Assembly (NCBI RefSeq): GCF_029227915.1
Contig: NC_079885.1
Coordinates: forward strand, 10,903,001 to 10,967,000
Origin: Hydractinia symbiolongicarpus
Lineage: Eukaryota > Cnidaria > Hydrozoa > Anthoathecata > Hydractiniidae
Length of the DNA: 64,000 bases
Reading direction: 5' to 3'
Shown here: piece after piece, positions 25,470-35,718 of the stretch
Numbering within the stretch: the first letter of the stretch is position 1
Layout of the letters: each line of letters starts with the position of its first letter
Notes under the pieces: generated by a model
What the model was told of the DNA's origin: nothing
Seen by the model: the letters and a program-made list of their open reading frames with translations, nothing else
Databases searched by the model: none
Made by a program: the position numbers and the translations under genes

Positions 25470-27669
25470 TTGCCATTTAACATTTTTGGAGTAAATAAGC
25501 TGCAGTAGTAAGAGATTCTTCACAAATGACGTCGAATGTAGGAGGGACAGAGGTTCTGTTAAAATTGATACTGGTTGCAGGGGGAGGGAGAGAGGGAGTG
25601 GAACTACTGGTGATCTCAATCTTCACAATTTTCAGACCAATGATTTTCCTGATGGGACTTCAAAAGGGGTTAATTGCGTAAAAGTATTTTGATGGGATTT
25701 TAAAAGGGTTTGATTGCGTAAAAGTATTTAAAAAATATAAATATCGAACATGAGGAAATTAATCATTTTCTTAATTTCTGACAAATTCATGAGATTTCTA
25801 GAGATGCATGGAGTCAAAGCAATTGAAAGGCAATCGAACGATCTTTTTCTACCTAGCTGTCCACGATGATTGTTATTTCTCCACAGTTGTCACTTTTTCC
25901 TTATATTTCATATTTTTAAGTTGTATTTTTTATGATCCGATATCATTATTTTCCCACACAAACGGAACAAATGTGGTTGGTCGTGTCGCAAAATGACAGT
26001 AGCTTTTGATGGCTTGGTGTTTCATCTCTTCAGTTGCCTAAAAGGTTTTAAAAGAAGGGACTTTTTTACACAATATACAATGTCCTAGTTTATTCAAGCA
26101 TCGAATTATTTGTTTTGATCCTGTTTTCCTCTTTGTAGATATAGAGAAAAGAACATGTTTAGCAAAAAGTGTTTATTATTGACCTTTATAATGTATTGAA
26201 AATACCAAGATATACTCGTCTAGTTTTGGACGAAAAGAGTCGTTGTTGACAACTTGAAACGAGAGTATTCGTGAACGTTTGAAGTAAGGTTGGAATATCA
26301 GATTGTAAATGCAGTGAAACGTTGTGGACATGTTAAATACATAATGAATGCTTCATATTTCATTTCGAACCAACATAGCGGTTCGTTGTATTTTTTATTC
26401 GCCGTAAGATTTCTCTGACCTTGTTTTTCGTTCGCAATATCTTATTTAGTAGCAAAGACATCAATGCTCTACCTGTGACAAATTTGCCATTGTACAAAAC
26501 AGAGCGACTGTGGTGTGATGACCACATAAAGTCTCACTAAAATATTGACAATTTTTTTTATGAAAATATTGAAAACATTTTATCTCGATTGTTACAGATT
26601 TCCATGTAATGTTCACGGTTTATGTTAATACTATGTTACAAAAAGCTCTATTACTTGTTTCGAAATTAATCCAAATTTGTTTTCTTTTTACATTGCCTAA
26701 AACATCAACATTTTCATTCCTTTTTTTCCGTCTAATATCTTCATGATAACACGATGGATGATAATTCAACTCTAAAGCGACAATTTTTTTCTATTCAACA
26801 ACCGTAGTATAGGCAAATAAACTTGGGTTACTATATTTCTGAAGACTCACTGCTTGTAATCTTTTCGCTGCCGTCTCCTTGGTGCAGCGGCTCATCATCT
26901 GTCACAGTACGCTCAGTTTTCTTTTTTTAGACGAAGTTCGTTTTAAAATTTATTCGTAGCGATAAATCTGTTTAAAAGTTATGTCAGGTTCCACTTGCTA
27001 TATCTTTGTGTATTTGAGCTTGTTGGTTCATTGCTTTCAGATCTTATCGTTCATTTCGTCTGTTAAACGACCGTAATGTTTTAAAATGCGTATAATTGGA
27101 TTACTTTTGATAACATTGGTATTTTGCGATATTTCGTCTACCAGTGTTTTTCACAAATTTAAAAATGGCGATTTTAAGCGACAGAATTGGCCACCATAAC
27201 ACGGGCAGTAAGTATCTATTTTTCAACAAAAAAAGATTATTGCAAAGGAATAGGCTAAAAAAAAAGGAAAAGAAAATTTTAAAAAGTAAAAAATGTTAAC
27301 CACAGGGCTTAATCCACTGCCTCTCTGCTTTCTAAGCAGGACAAATTGCACCTGATCATAAACTGGATGTTGGATTTGAATGTCAACATTTCTAAATAAA
27401 CAAATAATTTCATATTCATATTTTTGATAAAATTGATAAAAATCTCCCAGTTCCAAGTCGTTTTTTAAAGGAAGAGAAAAGCAATCTTGAGATATTAGGT
27501 TAATAAAACTATTTAATCAAAACCACGGCTGACAACAAAATCATTCAAAAATGCGTCAAATCAATTGCACCTGTCTCCTTTTTTCTCATTTTATCTTCAG
27601 TGAGCGAGTTTGCGAAATCACACAACAGAGAAATCAGGAAAGGGCGTTGCGCCTAGATCTCTTTCTTTC

Positions 27670-27867
27670 TCATTTGTGGTGGTTTTGTTGCCGCGACCTT
27701 TCGAGAAACACCAACGTCTGTATTTCCCCACTCCGAACTCTATTGAGATCTTTCAAATTTTTTAATTTATCAATCATGTGTTGTATGTGGCACTCTTCTC
27801 CTTCCACGTCAGCATCTTCACCATATTTGTCACCGTCATCAAATGGTACCACTTCTACATTGACTAG
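27670..27867 (-). other. Conserved open stretch, unit 4, with in-frame deletion
   Basis: Counterpart of 9709-9909, one codon shorter near its start (VNVEVVPFDD instead of VNDVEEVPFDD) and with several replacements, yet the frame stays open to the same stop. Confidence 0.3.
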
Positions 27868-28282
27868 TTATTCTCCCACAGATTTGAGAGACACGTGCCA
27901 CAAAACATTTCAAAAATATGTTTATTGTTCTTGAAAGTTCCAAACACTTCTATTAAGGCTCAAGTTAGTGAACAGCCATCAAATCGTGGAAGTGACTATG
28001 GTTTGCAAATTCCTGTACTTTATTGCTTTCATGGACAAGAAAAGTTAATAATCCGAATAGTAAAGATCGAATTTATAAAAAGCGATCTAGATTGTTAGAA
28101 TTTTTTTGGACTGACCGCTAATTGAAAAAAGTCATATTTACTATTTTATCGCCTGGCCAGAGAAAGGGCCAGAGAAAAAAAAGAGGCGTTCGCCTTTTAC
28201 AGTGTCCGTCAGCTTTGAGAGAATACTGTACTCCATAATTCCTAACCTATCTATAAAAACAAATTGGAGAAGCGAGTCAAAC

Positions 28283-28709
28283 TCAGGGTGACCACTAACA
28301 AAATGAGAACAAATGTAAGGATATTAAGGAGAATTAAGGAGACAAATTGACATTTTTAAGGATATTTTGCTACAAACGAAAATAACAAAATAAAAAAATA
28401 AGGATAATTAAGGAGAAAACCAATTTTCATACTATGTTCTATGATAAGAAAATTATACATATTATACAACTTATAAATTATGCCCTGAGAGATAGAAAAT
28501 ATAGGATTTCAGGTAACAGAGAAATTTGTCTTACTTTACTGGTGATGAACAATCCATGAACACATACATTTTTATCAGAAAAATTAAAAAATAAGGAGAA
28601 ATTAAAGAGAATAGCTAAAACTTCAATTTTTAAGTATATTTAAGTACTTTTAAGGAGATTTTCTTCTTCTAAGGTTATTTAAGGAATTGAAGGAGGAGTG
28701 GTCACCCTG
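28283..28709. mobile_element. MITE with CAGGGTGACCAC termini, unit 4
   Basis: Fourth orthologous copy of the element at 10399-10822; termini intact. Confidence 0.7.
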
Positions 28710-30149
28710 AACCTATCACTTTTTTAATCTAGACAAAATATTAATTTCACAGTATTAAATGTTTTGATTATAATCGAGAACAAGAGAAGAGCTTTTTCAG
28801 ATTCCTTATAATTTAAGCATGGCGTAAGCAGATTGTGAGGCTGAATAAAATTAAAAGGAATGTTATTATTATTGCATATAATCTAATCAAGCAAAACCTA
28901 TGTACTAACAGATAAAAAAATTAAAAAAAAAGAATTAAAAAAAAAGGATATAATTATAATCAAATGTGAAAGTGTTACCAGCAAATGTGGAAGGAAATTT
29001 TATTAATTACACCGAATTTGAGTCAAAGTTTCAAGTATATACGACCATAATATCCAGAAATACATCAGGTAAACTGCTATAGATTGATGTCAAAGTTTTA
29101 CCATCTAAAATTTGTAAACGGTATGACTGCAAACAACCTACAAGTCAACTATTTTAAACTTTTAAAACGCATTATAAAATATACCAACTAAAAGTGAAAA
29201 ACTTATAGATTATATCGACTCGCTTTTATTTAGCTTATAGTTAAAAAAAGGTCGCCCTAAAAAAGTCGACAAAATTTTTAGTGCGTAAAAATATTAGTCA
29301 GTCCCTTTTTTTCGACTAATGTTTTTGCAGATTTTATTAATGGGTCATACAACATGCTAATTTTAATATTCTAAATTCAACTAGACCTTAAGGTACCCTT
29401 ATTTTTTAAGGTATTTGAATTTTAATGCACTAAAAATCGACAAAACCAAAGAGCAAAAATTAAAGTTGATAAAAATAGATGGATTGATAAAAAAAAAAAA
29501 AAAAAAAAAACCGTAAAAAAAAAGTTAACCAAAATTTTAAATCGACGAATTTATCATCAATTTAAAATTTTGGTCAACTTGTCTAAAATTTTGTCACTTT
29601 CTACCGATTTTATCTTACCAATAAAGTAATTAACTCATCTATGGCCTGTCTTAAATACCAAACAACAAAAATTCAATTTAAATAACAAATCACGAGTGCA
29701 AATATTTTACAATAACATAAATGGCGTTAAGAGAGAGATAACTCACAAATTAAAAAGTGTAATCTAGATGTTAACCCGATGTTGGAAATTGCCCCTCCCT
29801 CCTCGCCCAAAACGTCATAGTCAGAAGATATAATAACTGGGACATACGCTCCTGTAGAGCATGGGAGCTCTTAAAATACTTTCTACTCCCTAAAAAACCC
29901 CGATGTCTCACGGTATAATATTTTAACGTCAAAGGATTAACCCCCCCCCCCCCCCCTCTTTAATGTATAGCAGACACTTTTTGATTATAGCAAAATATCC
30001 GTTTCTCTTTGTTTAAAATAATAGAAACCGTCTCAAATCACTTCTGCTTGCCATTAAAATACATTAAATACTAAATACATCAACACCGTTTTAAAAGTCC
30101 CTTTTAAAACAAGATATGTCCACACATAAAAAAAGAAAACATTGTCCGT

Positions 30150-31077
30150 TTACAGGACTCGACATAGCATCACTGCTAAAACTGTTACCAAAAAAACAAA
30201 AAACGAACCTGATTGATCAGGTGTTGAGTTGGATTTGATATTTTCCCAATCTGGAAAATCTGTGTTGCATTTTTCAGTTGAGCAACATGACCTGCAATTT
30301 ATCTCCGTCACACCAGCACCTGGTTTGCTGGGTAAACATCCAAAAGTGCAAGAATTTGATGTTTCCTTATGACAAGCTCTGGTGTATATGCTTGCACTTG
30401 TGTTGAATGGTTTCGACTCATCTATTCTACTATGCACTGCAAAAGTTGAACAAACCATTCCCTTCTCACAATCCACAGTCGCACTTGCACTTACCGGTGT
30501 TTTGCAAGAACTATGTTGACAATTATAACATTTCAGTGTAAAAACTAAAAGAAAAATATTATCACATGAGTTTAGATTACCTGTCTGTCAAAGGTAACTT
30601 TTTAGGCTGGTTCTTTACCAGATTGACGCATTCTGAACTCATCAATGTTCACAGCGAACTAGGAATTCAAAATCTTAGATACAAACTTCAAAAACGTGCT
30701 AATTGTTGCTTATGTCAGCATTATTATTCTCACAGGATTTGACGAAAACCCTGCGTGGATTATTCCGTAATACAGATGTGCCAGAACGTGCGACCACGCT
30801 GTCCACCTGTGGACTATTCTGTAATAAAGATGGGATAGAAAGTGCGGTCACGCTGTCTACCTGTGGATTATTCTGTAATAAGATGTCATAGAAAGTGCGT
30901 TCACAAGATTTTACACGCTGCCCATCTGGTTTGTGTATGTTAAAAGTAGAGATTTCGCATCACGTCGGTATAAAGTTCAATTGTGTAAAAGGAATATACA
31001 AAATAAAAATAGAACCGAAAAATCTTACCAGGTAATATCAAAGTTACCAATAACATAATACCAAAATATTTAGACAT
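30150..31077 (-). CDS. Ly6/uPAR three-finger protein, two exons, intact (gene B, founder of the array)
   Basis: Exons are 31029-31077 and 30150-30544, phase 1, donor GTAAGATT and acceptor CTTTTAG, giving 147 residues. Exon 1 gives the signal peptide MSKYFGIMLLVTLILP; the joined codon is Val and the mature region starts near FTLKCYNC. There are twelve cysteines ending CCSTEKCN, then FPDWE, NSTPDQS and a hydrophobic tail consistent with GPI anchoring. It differs from copies 1-3 at CYNCQHSS, TEINC and DQSGS. Exon 1 and the promoter lie to the right of the duplication breakpoint (30814), so this is the only complete member of the four. A secreted or surface role is inferred from the family; the ligand is unknown. 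Confidence 0.85.
30755..30904. repeat. 54-bp minisatellite at the duplication breakpoint
   Basis: Nearly three direct copies start with GTGGAYTATTCYGTAATA at 30755, 30809 and 30863. Only the first copy plus a few bases is inside the duplicated unit; the breakpoint is at the start of the second. It lies in the intron of gene B. Confidence 0.75.
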
Positions 31078-32414
31078 GATGGAATTAATTTTTAATCTAA
31101 AAATAAATAGAAAGATAGTACAAAATGCCGCTAAGGTTGTTGTTACCAAACACTTTCTGGCGCAGTAAAGCCTAAAAATATGTTAGCCACAGTATGAAAA
31201 AAGCATTTGAAATCGCAATTATAAATGATACTTTTGTCAATTAGAGAAAATTGTAAATCCGTTCACTTTTTTATTAGAAACGAAGAATTGACATGTTTAA
31301 TACTACACGGAAAGAAAAAAAATCAATATCACCAAACACATTGGAAGTATTTCTTTCACTAAAAACAAATCAAATATGGCAAATGATTTTTCTTTATTAT
31401 CAGTATAACACACAATAGAATTATTAAAAATATAATCTCAAAATTTACAAAAAAAAAAAAAAAAAAATAGAAATAACCTCATATGTTCATTTTTAAATAT
31501 ACGTTGAAACGAACATAAATTTCTACAAATCACGTCTACACAAAGTAATGCATGTCTCAACAAAATCATATATAAAGTGAAATACATTATCCTTACTTCT
31601 GCTCTCAAGAATTTAAAAACATTGTTTATATTTATCATTTTTTTAAAAATAAATCCGAAACGTATTTTTGTGATTACTCTAACAAATGTAATTTGGCGAA
31701 TGAGGTCCAAAATTTCAATAATTTATTCCAAACATGTTTCACAAATATTTCTTTCGTTAAGGGAGATTTCAAGACATCCACAGTCATCTGTCATTTTTTT
31801 AATAAAACAAACTGATAAATCTTAATCCTTTTTCAATTCCTGTTAAACTTTTCTTTCCTATTTTCTAGGGGAAATAGAAGTGTGTTTTTAAAAAGAATAT
31901 AAGACCTAAATTGCTCTGTGAAAGCATGATTATACCAATGGTACTTGAATTTAATTAAACCATGGTCAATTGTACAGAAATCAGTCCACAAAAACAAGAA
32001 AATAAAAATTCACAAAAGCCATAAAAATATATATAATTAGAAGAAACTTTATACAAATCATCTGAAAAATTATGAACCAGCTTGTTACTAAATATAACAT
32101 TACTAAATATACTTTTAATATGAATAATATATTTACACGTATAAATTTTATAAATTGTTTAAAAACAACAACAAATCATCACAAATACAATCACTGTATA
32201 AAATTTAAATAAATAATTTCAGAATTAGAAATGATATTAGCAATTTAAAACAAAAATCTTAATATTTGGAATATTGTAAACTTTCCACCACTGGTAAAGG
32301 GATTTAGCCACTAAATTATGCATCCCCTTTAAGTTTAAAACATAATGCCCAAAAAATCAAGTTAGTTAGTTAGGTTTTTTTTCATTCCATCAATTAAAAG
32401 GAAGGAAAGAAATA
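31078..32414. other. Intergenic, upstream of gene B
   Basis: AT-rich. It probably includes the promoter of gene B near its right end-proximal side and the 3' flank of the next Ly6 gene. I see no recognisable element apart from an A-run near 31448. Confidence 0.5.
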
Positions 32415-34676
32415 TTAAATGATGTAAAACGGAAAAAGTAGCACAAAGAAATTGAACAATAACATTGGGCGGACAATATAAGCTGCACTTTTCGGAATAT
32501 CAAATTTTGATAAACATTTATTTGTTTGGCAGCATGTAAAGCATTCCGTGCGATTTAGAGAATTTATATTTCCGCTGCATGGTTTATGGCAAGCATCAAT
32601 AGGCTTCTTACAGTCTCTGTTCACAGAATAAATGCTATATTTTGTTCCCTCTTTCTCCAACGTGTACATGGTCTGGCAAATCTCATCAGTAGAACAGTTT
32701 TTTGTGAGAGTCGGGTTTAATAAACAATTGGGGTAAGGCTGTCCAAGTTTCTCGATGTTCGTGCAAGCGTAACACTCCAGTGACGAGACTAAAAATAAAA
32801 ATTACGTGAAACATTTTTAATAAACAGTTTTGTTCTTTCCAGTAGCAAGTATGTCTAAGTAACTTAAATTTGATCTTTTTGAAAATTAATTTTATATTTT
32901 ATATCTAATACATCTATTACTTGTTTAATTTTCCTGATTTCATAACTGAGGTACGTGTTACTCACAGCAAGAGACTTGTGGTAAAAAAAGTCCATGATCA
33001 GTAAATAAACAGGTACAATTTATAAGTCCGTGATTTTGGGTTATTTTGGGCTTAATTATGGTAAGTCCAACATGGTGATTCGAATCATAATATAGCTAAC
33101 ATTATCGTCATTGTTCACTCAAATAAATGTGTTGGCTCTACAATAATAGCCGTATTTCATCTGTCTCTGCGCAAAATGGTACCTCAAGTTGCGAAACACA
33201 TGCCGTTTTTTAAGGACGGGTGATCCGGTGGATTTATCCATGGGCCACTGATTAGTCTTTATAATAATAGCCGTATTCTGTTTGTCTTTGGCCACAAGGG
33301 TACAGAAATTAGTGAGACCCACGAAATGCGGGAAGTGGGAGACCAACGAAATGCGGTAAATAAAGGACGAGTGATCCGGTGGATATATCCACGGGCCACC
33401 GATTAGTATAGAGAAAGTTTAATTTGTCCAACTTCAATTCTACTGGACAAATTTGAGTTACGTACTGCAATATGCCGTAGGTAACATATATTTGTGTTAT
33501 ACATTGCCGACGATGCGTTTTTCAAAAGTAAGGCAATATACTGTGTTGGTATATCTGTATAACAAAATAGAAACTTTGGCTAAGCGTTATACATGACTTT
33601 ACATGGAATGAGAAAGTGTTGCGTACAATCATTATTCGGGATGGGTTGGTGACTAAAGCTTGTGGGATTTATGGTGTCACAACTCAAAATGTTTCCTTTT
33701 CTAATGTCACAACAGGTTGTTATAAGTAAAGAAAATTATAAACAACTTTGACTAATTCAAAACACATCAAACGTATAAACGTTAAAAAAAATGTCATAAC
33801 AACTTCTTCCTGTTGTGCATGCCATGGATGAAGTGATAACTCCCCGGGATTCCATAACCGACTATTATGCCTTCATGAATTTGTCAATAAAAGTCATGAT
33901 TATGCTTTTGTTCATAAAACCTTATAAATGACATGTCATGTATAATTATAACGAGCTATATCTTTTAGTTTGACATTTAACATTGCTAAATTCGTGTTTG
34001 AAACAAAAGCATAAAGTACCAACAACAAAAATCCAACTTTGGTTCCTGTTTTGCTCAATTTTTTTTTGAACTTCTTAAAATTGATCAACAATACTTTTTT
34101 CAACAAGTAACAATTCAGCCATATTATTAAATTATTAAAAAAGCAACTTTACTAAAATTAAATTATGTTTTTCTTCAGCATTCAGTAAATCCATTTTACT
34201 TAAAAAACTTACAGTTTAAGGATTCTCTTTCTTTGGTCAACATCAATCATTTTTCAGATTTTCACATTATAAGAAAAGGACTAGAATTTTTTTAAAGGAA
34301 GAGAAAAACAGCTTTTTAAATTGTATCTATTTTAACACAAAAAGACATGTTTTAGACTTAAGGAATTTAATATTACAAGCTTTATACCTTTAACAAGAAC
34401 ACTAGGCGCAAAAGAATCATACACAAAAGTTATCAACAATATCAAAGATGGCTGGAAAACATATTTTAAAAACAAATAAAAAATCAGCCTCGTAAAATTC
34501 TGATTAGCATATGCTTATTTTTCCTAACAAATGATAGCTTAAATATTCTTATGCTTACCAAAGAACATGAGCAATTGTAATGTTATCACAAAGTTGGAAG
34601 GTTGCGCAAAAATATGTGTAGAGTAAAACCTACCTGTCTTCACCAGGAAGAATAAAAAAAAAATGCACTGGTGCAT
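32415..34676 (-). CDS. Ly6/uPAR three-finger protein, two exons, intact (gene C)
   Basis: Exons are 34634-34676 and 32415-32788, phase 1, giving 138 residues. Exon 1 reads MHQCIFFLFFLVKT plus G at donor GTAGGT. Exon 2 follows acceptor TTTTTAG and reads SSLECYACTN after the joined Val. Cleavage near VSS|LECY leaves a mature domain with twelve cysteines in the same order as the other Ly6 genes, ending CCQTNKC. A hydrophobic C-terminus (MLLFNFFVLLFPFYII) suggests a GPI signal. The 1.85-kb intron contains two Helitrons. An alternative donor further upstream (GTAAGC after LQLLMFFG, about 34557) is also in phase 1 but lacks a nearby ATG, so I prefer the shorter exon. Confidence 0.8.
33137..33255 (+). 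mobile_element. Non-autonomous Helitron in intron of gene C (first of pair)
   Basis: Starts TCTACAATAATAGCCG and ends with an imperfect hairpin (CCGGTGGATTTATCCATGGG) then CCACTGATTAG|T. Same family as the 6.5-kb copies, but the terminal tetranucleotide is TTAG rather than CTAG, and the hairpin differs, marking another subfamily. Confidence 0.7.
33256..33406 (+). mobile_element. Non-autonomous Helitron in intron of gene C (second of pair)
   Basis: Begins at the T right after the previous element (TCTTTATAATAATAGCCG) and ends CCGGTGGATATATCCACGGG, CCACCGATTAG|T. Head-to-tail like the pair at 6495-6813. Confidence 0.7.
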
Positions 34677-35718
34677 GCTGTAGAACTTTTCAAGGGTTAA
34701 AACCATACAGTTCATGAAAATGTTTATTTTTATATATATTCTAAAAAAGAAACACAAAGCATTTTAAGGTCATACAACTTATCAGGTTTATTCAAATAGA
34801 TCGCAGCTTTCATTTACTATTGGACTGTTTTTAACAAAGAAAGGGCTTCTAACTAACAAATTATGTTTTTAAATAAACAAAATTAATTATATTAAAAGCC
34901 TAAACAAATAAAAATTGAAATCAACAAAAATTGACGAACAATCTAATAATTATATAAATATACTTTCATATATAAGGAATATTAAAATTGAATAATGTAT
35001 AAAGAGATAATATATATATATTTTCTCAAAACACAATGGAAGGCACGAAAGCATCAAAAATACCTGAACAAGTTAAATATTAAAAAAATAAACTCTATAT
35101 AGAAAATTGTATATAATTGTTTTTAGAGTATCAATGAATACTTTATAACATGCACGAGAACTTCTTTCTATCATGCAAAGTTTCAGTTTTAACAACAACA
35201 AAAATCAGTGAACATAAAATCAACTTCTTAACCTTCTGTCATTGGAACTATTGTTTCGATACTGTTGTAAAAAAACATATGATGGTGTATACACAGGTTA
35301 ACCATGTGTTCTTGCTTTCATTTATATACACTGCAAAAAGAACTAGCTACCCGTGGATGTACTTAACGCTAACCAAGATAAACCTGATCATAAATGCATT
35401 TTTCTTAATCAGGAGTGAGAAATCACAATATGTACGCAAGTGCATACAACCGTTGTTTACTGCTTTTTGTTATCCCCACCTCCACAATGATAATATAATT
35501 TAAATTCTCAACTTGTTATCTTACAATTGAAATATGAAGAAACAGTATATATTTCTACGATCTCACCAAGTATCTCTCAAAAGAAAACAAAACAAGGCTA
35601 AAAAACTTTTTAAAAGACGTATATAGAGAATAAAAATTATTTGTTTGGATACAAAATAATTTGTCATCTACTGTTAATATAAAATGTTGCTTAAACCCAC
35701 AAAGAAAGTAATAAGGTC
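34677..35718. other. Intergenic between Ly6 genes C and D
   Basis: AT-rich, with no supported gene. A 117-codon plus-strand frame at 35150-35503 has no family likeness or splice context that I can see. Confidence 0.5.

Larger units (their letters stand above)
24834..30814. repeat. Tandem segmental duplication, unit 4
   Basis: 5981 bp, ending at GTGGACTATT, where sequence unique to the right flank resumes. Only this unit adjoins the original 5' part of the duplicated Ly6 gene. The right breakpoint is inside a 54-bp minisatellite (30755-30904). Confidence 0.9.
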
